From the NCBI RefSeq assembly GCF_000368025.1, contig NZ_KB849211.1, positions 640,853-704,852 on the forward strand: a stretch of DNA of 64,000 nucleotides, in the 5' to 3' direction. The first letter of the stretch is position 1, and the number at the start of each line of letters is the position of its first letter. The translations under genes were made by a program, and so were the position numbers. Source of the DNA: Acinetobacter parvus DSM 16617 = CIP 108168. GTDB taxonomy: Bacteria > Pseudomonadota > Gammaproteobacteria > Pseudomonadales > Moraxellaceae. This document shows positions 1-8,572 of this stretch, one piece after another. The notes below the pieces were generated by a model. The model made no database searches. It was not told the DNA's origin and worked only from the letters and a program-made list of their open reading frames with translations.

Positions 1-23
1 GCCTATAAAAATTAAAAAAACTG

Positions 24-52
24 AAAGCCATAGTTCTACTATGGCTTTTTTA
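24..52 (+). terminator. Rho-independent terminator of the upstream gene
   Basis: AAAGCCATAG and CTATGGCTTT form a 10-bp stem around a 5-nt loop, followed by a short T run. It probably ends a plus-strand transcript that begins outside the window. Confidence 0.7.
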
Positions 53-141
53 TGATAACAATAAAAATGATGTAACGATTAGACCATTGAGCTTCATGAT
101 TAACCATCCTATGCTAAAAACAATAATCAAATGAACTATAT

Positions 142-759
142 ATGGGTATTATGGGACTTGAAGAATGGGTCTTGGCAGTCATGGAAAAGCTTGGATATTT
201 AGGCATCGCTTTTTTGATGTTCCTAGATAACATTTTTCCTCCTATTCCCTCTGAAATTATTATGCCCTCTGCGGGTTATACCGCCTCCAAGGGGGATTTG
301 AGCTTAATTGGCGTTATCATTGCTGGAAGCGCAGGTTCACTGATCGCGGCGATGATCCTTTATTGGATTGGCCGTAAAATTCCTGAACAGCGTTTATTCA
401 GTTTTATAGAGCATTACGGCAAATTCCTTAGAATCAAGGTTACCGACCTTGAAAAGGCCTTGGGCTGGTTCAACCAGCATGGGCATAAAATCGTTTTCTT
501 TGGCCGTATGATTCCAGCAGTACGCTCGCTGATTAGTATCCCCGCTGGAATGAGCAAGATGCCTTTTGGCAAGTTTATGGCTTACAGCGCATTCGGAACC
601 ATCATCTGGACAACATTCCTGGCATTTTTAGGCTATCACCTCAGTGAAGATCAGGCCCTAATGTCTTTAATTATGCAACGGGCTAGCTATATTATTTTGG
701 CAATTGTCATACTTTACATCATTTGGAAAATGGCTAAAAAATTTGGGCAGAAAACATAA
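142..759 (+). CDS. DedA family membrane protein
   Basis: A 205-aa inner-membrane protein of the DedA/VTT family. Members are linked to undecaprenyl-phosphate or phospholipid translocation and to envelope homeostasis. Family features visible are the early re-entrant motif LDNIFPPIPSE (residues 28-38), the FxGRMIPxVR stretch with Arg122, and ISIPAG (132-136) followed by further hydrophobic segments to the C-terminus. The length is normal for the family. Start choice is uncertain: ATG at 142 or the in-frame ATG at 151; neither has a strong Shine-Dalgarno sequence. The substrate cannot be read from the sequence. Confidence 0.9.
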   Translation: MGIMGLEEWVLAVMEKLGYLGIAFLMFLDNIFPPIPSEIIMPSAGYTASKGDLSLIGVIIAGSAGSLIAAMILYWIGRKIPEQRLFSFIEHYGKFLRIKVTDLEKALGWFNQHGHKIVFFGRMIPAVRSLISIPAGMSKMPFGKFMAYSAFGTIIWTTFLAFLGYHLSEDQALMSLIMQRASYIILAIVILYIIWKMAKKFGQKT

Positions 760-808
760 AAAAGACAAAGACTTATCCTTTATTATTCATCTAAGTTAAG
801 GAAAAACC

Positions 809-1438
809 ATGCAGCATGAGTTTTGGCATCAAAAATGGCAAAAAAATGAGATTGGCTTTCATCTCAACCAGCCTCACCCACTACTGGTTAAATATACGGG
901 TTCCTTAAATCTCTCTCCAAATAGCCGTATTTTTATCCCACTCTGCGGTAAAAGTTTAGACATACATTGGCTTTTAGGTGAGGGCTATCATGTAGTGGCA
1001 ATTGACCTGAGTCCAATTGCCATTCAGGACTTAATCTCAACACTTAGACTTTCCTTTACCGAAACTCGGACTGGAAATCTTAGTCATTTTCACCATCCAC
1101 AAATTGACCTATTTGTCGGTGATTTTTTTGAATTGACGGTTGAACAGACAGGAAAGATTGATGCGATTTATGATCGGGCAGCCTTGGTCGCCCTGCCAGA
1201 AGAAATGCGAAGCCAATATGTCCAGCATCTCATTCAGATTGGTGGTGAAGCATCGCAATTACTGATTAGCTTTGAGTATGATCAATCCATGATGGCTGGT
1301 CCGCCTTTTTCCATTTCCACCCAACAGCTTCAAGACTACTATTCCAGTGAATACAACATACAGCCACTCGATAGCCAAACTGAACTGCTCAAAGGAAAAG
1401 TGAATGCCCAGGAAAAAATTTGGCTGCTAAAGAAATAA
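809..1438 (+). CDS. tpm: thiopurine S-methyltransferase
   Basis: A 209-aa SAM-dependent methyltransferase of the Tpm family, which methylates thiopurines and, in bacteria, selenium or tellurium oxyanions. The N-terminus (FWHQKWQKNEIGFH) and the SAM-binding stretch IFIPLCGKSLDIHWL (about residues 41-55) with the following VVAIDLSP are family hallmarks. YDRAALVALP in the middle is also conserved. The Shine-Dalgarno sequence AAGGA precedes ATG 809. It lies about 50 bp after the DedA gene on the same strand, so co-transcription is possible, and it is followed by a hairpin terminator. Confidence 0.93.
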   Translation: MQHEFWHQKWQKNEIGFHLNQPHPLLVKYTGSLNLSPNSRIFIPLCGKSLDIHWLLGEGYHVVAIDLSPIAIQDLISTLRLSFTETRTGNLSHFHHPQIDLFVGDFFELTVEQTGKIDAIYDRAALVALPEEMRSQYVQHLIQIGGEASQLLISFEYDQSMMAGPPFSISTQQLQDYYSSEYNIQPLDSQTELLKGKVNAQEKIWLLKK

Positions 1439-1455
1439 CCCTATCCCAAAATAAA

Positions 1456-1475
1456 AAACGTCCATAAGGACGTTT
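1456..1475. terminator. terminator between tpm and the YecA-like gene
   Basis: AAACGTCC-ATAA-GGACGTTT forms a perfect 8-bp stem flanked by A and T runs. It lies between convergent genes and could serve both strands. Confidence 0.65.
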
Positions 1476-1531
1476 AAATACTTAACCTGGCGTATATATG
1501 AGCCGCTATCATTGCGGCCTCAAACCTATCC

Positions 1532-2056
1532 TCAAGCTGGTGTATGGTACATGAGATAAATCTCATTAAGATTATCTGGAATTTCCTCAGCCAGTTCATC
1601 CATCAACTGACCATTGCGACGGAAAGACTCCATTTGCGGATCTTCCTCATCAATGCCACTAAACACCATGATCGGCAAAGTCAAATCAACCAGTTGTTCT
1701 TCATATTCTGGCGTAAACCAGGCATCTTCGTTCAGGAACATGGCATCAACGAAACCGACGCTCCAGTCACCTAAACTTGAATCCACATCAGCCTCTTCAA
1801 TTTCAAATGGAAACTCAATTCCATTTTCATTGGCCAAATCCTGACGGATGGATTCCAGCCAGGCTTTAATCTGTTCGATGATCTCACTCGGAACTTTCTT
1901 TTGATTGCTCTCGAACAGCTCATCCAGCCAACGATCAAACTTTGGGCCAACGGCAATAGCGCACAAAAAGCCATGAGTCGCCGCAAAATCTAAACCATAT
2001 TCGTTTTGGTCACCGTCAAGATAATTACTTAACAACTCTAAATCCAGGGTACTCAT
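1532..2056 (-). CDS. UPF0149/YecA-family protein
   Basis: A 174-aa acidic cytoplasmic protein with the UPF0149 (YgfB/YecA) fold signature: an N-terminal helix, then LDFAATHGFLCAIAVGP (about residues 22-38), and many Trp/Asp/Glu residues. The C-terminal zinc-binding SEC-C tail of some YecA proteins is absent, so this is the short form. Molecular function is unknown for the family. It precedes, on the same strand, nothing obvious; the next minus-strand gene upstream encodes a 67-aa acidic protein. Confidence 0.8.
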   Translation of the reverse strand: MSTLDLELLSNYLDGDQNEYGLDFAATHGFLCAIAVGPKFDRWLDELFESNQKKVPSEIIEQIKAWLESIRQDLANENGIEFPFEIEEADVDSSLGDWSVGFVDAMFLNEDAWFTPEYEEQLVDLTLPIMVFSGIDEEDPQMESFRRNGQLMDELAEEIPDNLNEIYLMYHTPA

Positions 2057-2127
2057 TTTTTATCCAGCTCTAAAGTTACATTTTCGACAGCATAACATTT
2101 TCAGACACAAAGTCTCAGCAATTTTGC

Positions 2128-2331
2128 CTAGTCTTCGTCATCGAGGTCATCATCGTCGAAATCGTAGTCAAAATCTTTTAATTCTCGTTCTAAACGACGC
2201 TGAGCCAACAGATCATCAATCAAACGGCGTTTTTCCAATGATTCCTTGGCACTGATTTTTCCTGATGATTCATCAAAACCAACATCATCGCCGTAGTTAT
2301 CATCATCTAATTCAAAATCTGTAGAAGACAC
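2128..2331 (-). CDS. small highly acidic protein (PA3496-like)
   Basis: A 67-aa protein with an Asp-rich N-terminus, a central basic helix (KESLEKRRLIDDLLAQRRLE) and a C-terminus made almost wholly of Asp and Glu. The RR-I/L-DDLLxxRRLxxEL pattern resembles the small PA3496 family, described in annotations as putative envelope-integrity proteins; that link is from memory and its function is not established. It is divergent from rpoD across a 349-nt gap. Confidence 0.65.
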   Translation of the reverse strand: MSSTDFELDDDNYGDDVGFDESSGKISAKESLEKRRLIDDLLAQRRLERELKDFDYDFDDDDLDDED

Positions 2332-2680
2332 GAAGTACCTCTTATACGAAAAATATAAATGGGTCTAGCCGCTATTTATCTGTCTCAAACCACCTTGTCA
2401 AGTTTTATTTTATTTTTTTGCTATAAATCGGTGATTTGTACTTTTTTTCGGCGGTTTTTTTGTGTAATTATAATCCCAGGACAATACCAATCAAAAAAGT
2501 TCCGCAAAAAGGATGGACTGCTTGAAAAATTATGACACACCCCCATATTCAAGAAACACACGTGAAATCAATACTATTTTTTATTTAAAGCAAACGGATC
2601 AAATCCAAAACATTCCTCGTGAATTGTGCTATCATGCACGGTTTTTCACCGCCACAGATTCAACAAAAGAGTAAGCAAAG
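2332..2680 (+). promoter_or_regulatory. intergenic region carrying the rpoD promoter(s)
   Basis: A 349-nt gap between a minus-strand gene and rpoD. I see a TATAAT hexamer at 2469-2474 and a TATCAT hexamer around 2630, but no matching -35 that I would trust. No open reading frame or hairpin of note is present. Confidence 0.3.
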
Positions 2681-4561
2681 ATGAGCGATATGCATTCCCC
2701 TACTTCGCAAGTAGCGGCTCTGATTAGCCGAGGCAAAGAACAAGGTTACTTAACTTACGCTGAGGTTAACGATCATCTACCAGACTCGATTACAGAAAGT
2801 GAGCAGATTGAAGATATTATTCAAATGCTCCAAGACGTCGGTATTCCAGTGCATGAACGCGCACCAGAAACTGATGACACTATGTTTGGTGAATCGACTG
2901 AAGCAGCGGATGAAGTTGCTGAAGAAGAAGCTGCTGCCGTATTAGCATCGGTTGAAAGTGAGCCAGGTCGTACTACAGATCCAGTACGTATGTACATGCG
3001 TGAAATGGGTACGGTTGAACTTCTAACCCGTGAAGGCGAGATTAGCATTGCGAAACGTATCGAAGAAGGTATTCGTGATGTTTTACATTCGATTGCTTAC
3101 TGGCCAAATGCCGTCGAAGTGGTTTTACAAGAATATAATGACTTTCTAACTGGTGAGCGTCGTCTTGCCGATATTCTCTCTGGTTATTTAGACCCAGAAA
3201 CAGACGAAGAGATTCCTGAAGTTCTTGAAGATGAAGCTGAAATCGAGGAAGAAAAAAGCCCAACTTCAACAACCAAAGAAGTTAAACTTGATGATGACGA
3301 TGAAGAAGAATCTGAAAGTGATGATGACTCTGAAGGTGATTCAGGTCCAGACCCTGAGGTTGCAAAAATACGTTTCACCGAATTAGAAACAGCTTGGAAC
3401 GATACCAAAGCCATTATCGAAAAGCATGGTCGTAATAGCAAAGAAGCAGAAGCTGCTCTTGAAGCATTAGCTGCTGTATTTATGATGTTCAAATTTACAC
3501 CACGTTTATTTGATATCATTTCTGAAATGATTCGTGGTACACATGATCAAATTCGTGCCAATGAGCGTGAAATCATGCGCTATGCAGTTCGTCGTGGTCG
3601 TATGGATCGTACAACTTTCCGCACGACCTTCCCTGAGCAAGAATCAAATCCAGCTTGGTTAGATGAGCAAATTGCAAAAGCCCCTGCGGAAATCAAAACA
3701 CATTTAGAAAAAGTTCGTCCTGATGTATTGGCATTCCAACAAAAGATTGCTGATATCGAAAAAGAACTTGGCTTAAACGTGAAAGATATTAAAGATATTT
3801 CTAAACGTATGGCTGTAGGTGAAGCAAAAGCACGCCGTGCCAAGAAAGAAATGGTTGAAGCAAACTTACGTTTAGTAATTTCGATTGCGAAGAAATATAC
3901 CAACCGTGGCTTACAGTTCCTTGACTTGATTCAAGAAGGTAACATCGGTCTGATGAAAGCCGTAGACAAGTTTGAATATCGTCGTGGTTATAAATTCTCG
4001 ACTTATGCAACTTGGTGGATCCGTCAGGCAATTACCCGTTCGATTGCGGATCAGGCACGTACTATTCGTATTCCTGTTCACATGATTGAAACGATTAACA
4101 AGATCAACCGTGTGTCTCGCCAACTACTTCAAGAAATGGGTCGCGAACCGACTCCTGAAGAATTAGGTGAACGTCTGGAAATGGACGAAGTTAAAGTTCG
4201 TAAAGTACTTAAAATCGCAAAAGAACCGATTTCGATGGAAACACCGATCGGTGATGATGAAGATTCGCATCTTGGTGACTTTATTGAGGACTCAAACATC
4301 ACTTCTCCAGTGGATGCCGCGACCTCAGAAGGCTTAAAGGAAGCGACCCGTGAAGTGCTTGAGAACCTGACTGAACGTGAAGCGAAAGTGTTGAAAATGC
4401 GTTTTGGTATTGATATGCCAACCGACCATACCTTAGAGGAAGTGGGCAAGCAGTTTGACGTGACGCGTGAGCGTATTCGTCAGATTGAGGCGAAAGCTCT
4501 GCGTAAACTACGTCATCCATCTCGTTCAGAGCACCTACGTTCATTCCTTGAAAATGACTGA
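2681..4561 (+). CDS. rpoD: RNA polymerase sigma-70 factor (housekeeping)
   Basis: A 626-aa primary sigma factor that directs core RNA polymerase to housekeeping promoters. Region 1.1 occupies the first ~80 residues, and region 1.2 shows DPVRMYMREMGTVELLTREG. A long Asp/Glu/Ser-rich non-conserved insert lies at about residues 170-225. Region 2 follows (VEANLRLVISIAKKYTNRGL, then FSTYATWWIRQAITRSIADQ), and region 4.2 ends the protein (TRERIRQIEAKALRKLRHPS). All core- and promoter-contacting regions are intact. The start fits the family N-terminus; the Shine-Dalgarno sequence is weak. A hairpin terminator lies downstream. Confidence 0.98.
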   Translation: MSDMHSPTSQVAALISRGKEQGYLTYAEVNDHLPDSITESEQIEDIIQMLQDVGIPVHERAPETDDTMFGESTEAADEVAEEEAAAVLASVESEPGRTTDPVRMYMREMGTVELLTREGEISIAKRIEEGIRDVLHSIAYWPNAVEVVLQEYNDFLTGERRLADILSGYLDPETDEEIPEVLEDEAEIEEEKSPTSTTKEVKLDDDDEEESESDDDSEGDSGPDPEVAKIRFTELETAWNDTKAIIEKHGRNSKEAEAALEALAAVFMMFKFTPRLFDIISEMIRGTHDQIRANEREIMRYAVRRGRMDRTTFRTTFPEQESNPAWLDEQIAKAPAEIKTHLEKVRPDVLAFQQKIADIEKELGLNVKDIKDISKRMAVGEAKARRAKKEMVEANLRLVISIAKKYTNRGLQFLDLIQEGNIGLMKAVDKFEYRRGYKFSTYATWWIRQAITRSIADQARTIRIPVHMIETINKINRVSRQLLQEMGREPTPEELGERLEMDEVKVRKVLKIAKEPISMETPIGDDEDSHLGDFIEDSNITSPVDAATSEGLKEATREVLENLTEREAKVLKMRFGIDMPTDHTLEEVGKQFDVTRERIRQIEAKALRKLRHPSRSEHLRSFLEND

Positions 4562-4649
4562 TGCTTAGGGACATCCTGTATCAAGAGCGCAACAATGCTT
4601 TGGTGCAGGGCTTGAAGTTAAACACTTCGCCTCCATTTACCTAGTTAGA

Positions 4650-4684
4650 ACATAAGCGCCTGCACTGATGCAGGCGTTTCAAAT
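4650..4684 (+). terminator. rpoD terminator
   Basis: CGCCTGCA-CTGA-TGCAGGCG is a perfect 8-bp stem followed by TTTC. It lies just before the Shine-Dalgarno sequence of the next gene. Confidence 0.65.
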
Positions 4685-4697
4685 TAAGAGGTTACTC

Positions 4698-4985
4698 ATG
4701 GTAGACCGCACTCCATCTCGCGAATTGCAAGAACATCTTTGGGTTTTCCCGATGGACTATCCAATCAAATTGATTGGTAATGCTGGGGATGAACTTCGAG
4801 TGGCTGTTGTAGATATTTTACAAAAGCACTTTCCTGAATTCGATGGTGCTACAGTAAAAGTACAACCTTCACGTACAGGAAAATACCATTCTTTAACTGC
4901 GCAGCTGCGCTTTGAGGAATTAGAACAAGTTCATGCACTATATGCTGATCTTGCTGCCTGTCCATTAATTAAGACAACGCTATAA
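4698..4985 (+). CDS. DUF493 (YbeD-like) family protein
   Basis: A 95-aa cytoplasmic protein with the DUF493 ferredoxin-like pattern: WVFPMDYPIKLIGNAGDEL near the N-terminus and a C-terminal Leu-rich helix. In many gammaproteobacteria this small gene lies directly upstream of lipB, as here with one gene between. The longer reading frame could open at 4668, but that would run through the rpoD terminator hairpin. ATG 4698 has GAGG eight bases upstream, so I chose it. Function is unknown. Confidence 0.85.
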   Translation: MVDRTPSRELQEHLWVFPMDYPIKLIGNAGDELRVAVVDILQKHFPEFDGATVKVQPSRTGKYHSLTAQLRFEELEQVHALYADLAACPLIKTTL

Positions 4986-5114
4986 TCAAGGAATCCAAAA
5001 TGCGAAAGTGTTTTGGATTTTTTATGTGTGCAAATAAAACTTCTGATCAGTTAAACCATTCATAACACTTCTATATTATTCTTTCTTTTTCGATTTATGA
5101 TTGCGAAATAGCTG

Positions 5115-5861
5115 ATGAAAACGCAACGAATTTTACTATCATTATTTACGGTATTTATCTCATCTATCAGTGATGCGAAAACAGCAACTTTTTCTTGGCA
5201 AAATGAGCTGTGTGAATATAAAGGAGTTTATGACACCAATAAATTCACAGTTAAACAATTAAATGACACGATTAAAATGATGCAATCACGTCATTCGACA
5301 CAATTAAATAGTAAATCTTATGCCTTCCACCCAGATGACATTGCTAAGATCAATTTAATTGCAATTCAAGAAGAATACAAAGTACAGAAGAAAGCATTAA
5401 ATAATCTACACCCCTTGCTTATTAAAGAATTTCAGCAACTCAAAAATGATCTTATTCAAAATCTAGATCAGGAATACCAACATAATTATTTGACAGCTCT
5501 CGCATTTACACAGCCTACGAAGTTACTCACTTCGACTTTCGCACCACAATGCTTAAACCAAGCCAAGGCTTTAAATGCACAAGATAAGCTATCACTGATT
5601 AACAATGCCAAACTTTCTCTGCAACGTGAAAATCAATTAGAGTTAAAATTAGGTAATGATCCACAATTTCTCATGAAACGCAGCCAAGATTTTGATATTA
5701 AATTAAAAAGCAAAAATGCAGTTCAATATGCCCAGATTCAACTCATTCGTGAATGGTCGAATTGCGCAAATCCACATGAAACGACAAACGATCAGTTAGA
5801 GCAGATTTTCCGCAAAAAAGTATTTATTCAATCAAAGGAAGTTTATTGTGACGAACCTTGA
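5115..5861 (+). CDS. exported protein of unknown function
   Basis: A 248-aa protein with a Sec signal peptide (KTQRILLSLFTVFISSIS, probable cleavage after SDA near residue 22), so it is likely periplasmic. The mature part is Lys/Gln-rich and helical, with four cysteines (about residues 33, 155, 217 and 245) that could form two disulfides. I do not recognise the family. Its end overlaps the start of lipB by 14 nt, which implies co-transcription with lipB. Confidence 0.7.
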   Translation: MKTQRILLSLFTVFISSISDAKTATFSWQNELCEYKGVYDTNKFTVKQLNDTIKMMQSRHSTQLNSKSYAFHPDDIAKINLIAIQEEYKVQKKALNNLHPLLIKEFQQLKNDLIQNLDQEYQHNYLTALAFTQPTKLLTSTFAPQCLNQAKALNAQDKLSLINNAKLSLQRENQLELKLGNDPQFLMKRSQDFDIKLKSKNAVQYAQIQLIREWSNCANPHETTNDQLEQIFRKKVFIQSKEVYCDEP

Positions 5862-6504
5862 TAAACCATCCTTAATCATTCGATGTTTTCAGGATCTACA
5901 AGATTACACGACACGATTTGAAGCGATGAAAGATTTTACAACTCATCGTGATGAAACAACACCTGATGAGCTTTGGCTACTCCAACATCAAGATGTTCTA
6001 ACTCAAGGACAAGCAGGTAAACCAGAACATATTCTCATGCATACTCAACTTCCTGTTGTGCATACAGATCGTGGTGGTCAAGTGACGTGGCATGGACAGG
6101 GACAACTGGTCGCCTACTTCCTGCTTGATTTAAACCGCCTGAAATGGCATGTACGCACTCTGGTCAGCTTTGCTGAAAAGGCCATGATTGACCTGCTTCA
6201 ACAATACAATATTCGGGCCTATGCAAAACCTGATGCACCTGGAGTATACGTTGAAGGGCGCAAGATTGGCTCTCTCGGTTTTAAAATTCGCCGTGGTCGT
6301 AGCTATCATGGTTTGGCATTGAACATTGACTGTGACCTGACTGGTTTTCAAACCATTAATCCTTGTGGATACGCAGGTTTAGAAATGGTACGCTTGCAGG
6401 ACCTGCTCGAAGATTATCCAAGCTTCGAGCAGCTCTGTCATGATTTTGTTTGCTATTTAAAAAATACCAATTTCTTTCATGACCCTGAAGTCAAATCTGA
6501 ATAA
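5848..6504 (+). CDS. lipB: octanoyl-[acyl carrier protein]:protein N-octanoyltransferase
   Basis: A 218-aa LipB enzyme that transfers octanoate from acyl-ACP to lipoyl domains, the first step of lipoate synthesis. Motifs seen are DRGGQVTWHGQGQ (residues 74-86; the family usually has HGPGQ), EGRKIGSLGFKI with the predicted catalytic Lys139, and NPCGYAGL with catalytic Cys173. The start is GTG at 5848, preceded by AAGGAAG and overlapping the preceding exported-protein gene. The lipoyl synthase gene lipA is not in the window. Confidence 0.95.
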   Translation: MTNLDKPSLIIRCFQDLQDYTTRFEAMKDFTTHRDETTPDELWLLQHQDVLTQGQAGKPEHILMHTQLPVVHTDRGGQVTWHGQGQLVAYFLLDLNRLKWHVRTLVSFAEKAMIDLLQQYNIRAYAKPDAPGVYVEGRKIGSLGFKIRRGRSYHGLALNIDCDLTGFQTINPCGYAGLEMVRLQDLLEDYPSFEQLCHDFVCYLKNTNFFHDPEVKSE

Positions 6505-6585
6505 ACTACTTTTCAATTTTAGAGAAATAAATTAGAGTAATTACTCTAAATTTGCTTTTGCATAATTTTAATAAGGGATACGCAA

Positions 6586-7119
6586 GTGATTTCAACCAAA
6601 GCAGTGAAGCCCACTTTGCAATTTGCCTACGTAAAACTCATGATGGATGTTGTTGGTCGTGGTTTAGTAATGGCAAGCCAAGTGGACGATGAAGTACAAC
6701 AGGAAGTTTCCAAGTTTCCTGTTGGCTTTATACTTTCAATGAATGTTTTTCCAAATGGACCTGCATTTGTTGCCCGAGTAACAGAAGAAAAACAGTTAGA
6801 GCTTCTCTCTAACTACAAAGGCAAGCCTGACTTAACCATCACGTTCAAGCATCTTACCCATGCATTTCTGGTTTTCTCGTTTCAGGAGAGTACTGCCCAA
6901 GCATTTGCCAATGACCGCATGATTGCCGATGGTGATGTATCCAGTGCAATCCGTCTTGTGCGTTGCCTGAACAAGATGGAAGCGTTGATCCTGCCTAAGC
7001 TGATCGCCAACCTTGCAGTCAAGCGTTATCCAGTTGAATTAACATTAAAAGAAAAATTCACTGGCGCAAAAAATATCTATCTCAAAGTCGCAAAATCATA
7101 CTTTAAACGGAGCGCATAA
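6586..7119 (+). CDS. SCP2-like sterol-carrier domain protein
   Basis: A 177-aa cytoplasmic protein starting with GTG (AAGGG upstream). The region from about residue 50 (GFILSMNVFPNGPAFVARV, then KPDLTITFKHLTHAFLVFSF) resembles an SCP2 lipid-binding domain by pattern: beta-strands with a PDLTITF motif followed by a helical tail. The assignment is tentative. It ends one base before the alcohol dehydrogenase ATG, so the two are almost certainly co-transcribed; a role with hydrophobic alcohols or aldehydes is inference from that arrangement only. Confidence 0.6.
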   Translation: MISTKAVKPTLQFAYVKLMMDVVGRGLVMASQVDDEVQQEVSKFPVGFILSMNVFPNGPAFVARVTEEKQLELLSNYKGKPDLTITFKHLTHAFLVFSFQESTAQAFANDRMIADGDVSSAIRLVRCLNKMEALILPKLIANLAVKRYPVELTLKEKFTGAKNIYLKVAKSYFKRSA

Positions 7120-7120
7120 C

Positions 7121-8305
7121 ATGGCTAAGCCTTATTACGAATTTTTCTGTCCTGTAAAGGTAATTGCTGGTAACGCTGCGTTAGAGCATATTCCGTTTGA
7201 GCTTGCAACTCTGGGCGCAAAACGCCCAATGATCATTACCGATAAAGGTGTACGCGCCAACGGTTTACTTGGCCCAATCGAGGCGGCATTCAGCACCACT
7301 GATGCCGTGATTGGTGCAATCTTTGATGACGTTCCACCAGATTCAAGCCTGGAAGTGGTACGCCAGGCAGCGGAACTTTACCGTAAGCAAAACTGTGATG
7401 CGATTATTGCGATTGGCGGCGGTTCAGTGATTGACACCTCCAAGGCAACCAACATCCTTGTGTCTGAAGGTGGCAATGACCTGCTTCAATACTCTGGTGC
7501 TCATAATCTTCCAAAACCATTAAAGCCATTCTTCGTAATTCCAACCACGTCTGGTACAGGCTCAGAAGCAACGATGGTCGCCGTGGTATCTGATACTCAA
7601 CGTAATGTAAAACTCGCATTTGCATCATATTATCTTATGCCCCATGCAGCGATTCTTGATCCACGCATGACCCAGACTTTGCCACCACACTTAACCGCAA
7701 TGACTGGAATGGATGCACTCACGCACTGTGTTGAGGCATACACCTGTTTAGCAGCGAATCCATTAAGTGATGCATATGCAAGTGCTGGTATCAAGAAGAT
7801 CAGTGAAAACCTGTTCAAGGTACTGGACAACCCAAGTGATGCCCAAGGCCGTTTAGAGTTGGCACAGGCTTCGACCATGGCAGGTATTGCATTCTCCAAC
7901 TCAATGGTTGGTCTGGTTCACTCACTTGGCCATGCCTTGGGTGCGGTGGCTCACCTGCCCCACGGTTTATGCATGAACCTATTCCTGCCATATGTGCTTG
8001 AATATAATAAAGAGATCAATGGCGACAAGATTGGTGAATTATTACTGCCACTTGCAGGTGCAGACATTTATGCACAAACACCTGCCAGCCAGCGTGCAGA
8101 TAAAGCGATTGCAACTATTTTAACCATGCGTGACCGCCTATTCAGCCTCACCAAGCTACCACGTACCCTGCGTGAAACAGGTAAGGTAACTGAAGCACAG
8201 CTGGATGAAGTGGCCGAGAAAGCGTTAAATGATGGTTCTATTATTTACAATCCTAAAGAGGCCAATTTGCAGGAACTACGTGCAATTCTACAAAAAGCCT
8301 GGTAA
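7121..8305 (+). CDS. iron-containing alcohol dehydrogenase
   Basis: A 394-aa group III (iron-activated) alcohol dehydrogenase that interconverts an alcohol and its aldehyde with NAD(P). Seen: the nucleotide-binding GGGSVIDTSKA (about residues 98-108), the TTSGTGSEAT stretch, and the metal ligands in HCVEAYTCLAANPLSDAYA and HSLGHALGAVAHLPHG. The length and domains are complete. The gene follows the SCP2-like gene with a one-base gap and is followed by a strong terminator, giving a likely two-gene operon. The substrate is not predictable. Confidence 0.93.
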   Translation: MAKPYYEFFCPVKVIAGNAALEHIPFELATLGAKRPMIITDKGVRANGLLGPIEAAFSTTDAVIGAIFDDVPPDSSLEVVRQAAELYRKQNCDAIIAIGGGSVIDTSKATNILVSEGGNDLLQYSGAHNLPKPLKPFFVIPTTSGTGSEATMVAVVSDTQRNVKLAFASYYLMPHAAILDPRMTQTLPPHLTAMTGMDALTHCVEAYTCLAANPLSDAYASAGIKKISENLFKVLDNPSDAQGRLELAQASTMAGIAFSNSMVGLVHSLGHALGAVAHLPHGLCMNLFLPYVLEYNKEINGDKIGELLLPLAGADIYAQTPASQRADKAIATILTMRDRLFSLTKLPRTLRETGKVTEAQLDEVAEKALNDGSIIYNPKEANLQELRAILQKAW

Positions 8306-8338
8306 TTCATTTATTTAGATAAATAATTATCATTAATA

Positions 8339-8372
8339 GGCCCTGATCTAAACCAATGATCGGGGCTTTTTT
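8339..8372 (+). terminator. terminator of the alcohol dehydrogenase operon
   Basis: GGCCCTGATC pairs with GATCGGGGC(T) across a 9-nt loop and is followed by TTTTTT. Confidence 0.75.
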
Positions 8373-8501
8373 CATTTCAATGAATTTTTATTCATCTGTT
8401 TCTCTGCACAACTGGCAAAAAAATTGCTAAAAAAAGCGTAAAAGTACTGACAATGTTTATCAATTTACGATAGATTGGCGAACTTCTTTTTTCTATAGGG
8501 G

Positions 8502-8526
8502 GGATCGTTTTCGTCTCAAACGATCC
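8502..8526 (+). promoter_or_regulatory. leader hairpin upstream of the permease
   Basis: GGATCGTTT-TCGTCTC-AAACGATCC is a perfect 9-bp stem with a 7-nt loop, 47 nt before the permease start and without a T run. It may be a protein operator or an mRNA leader element; nothing further can be said. Confidence 0.4.
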
Positions 8527-8572
8527 TTAAACCATAGCTGATCCTTGATCAACGATTATGAGGATAACGCCG

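Noticed and set aside
3184..3519. A long minus-strand frame inside rpoD rich in Ser
   Set aside because: It is the complement of the Glu/Asp-rich insert of rpoD, where GAA/GAT codons read as Ser-rich on the opposite strand. Shadow frame.
8310..8340. A possible Fur-like palindrome (GATAAATAATTATC) after the alcohol dehydrogenase
   Set aside because: It is a short AT-rich palindrome downstream of a gene and just ahead of its terminator; no upstream target, too many mismatches to the consensus.
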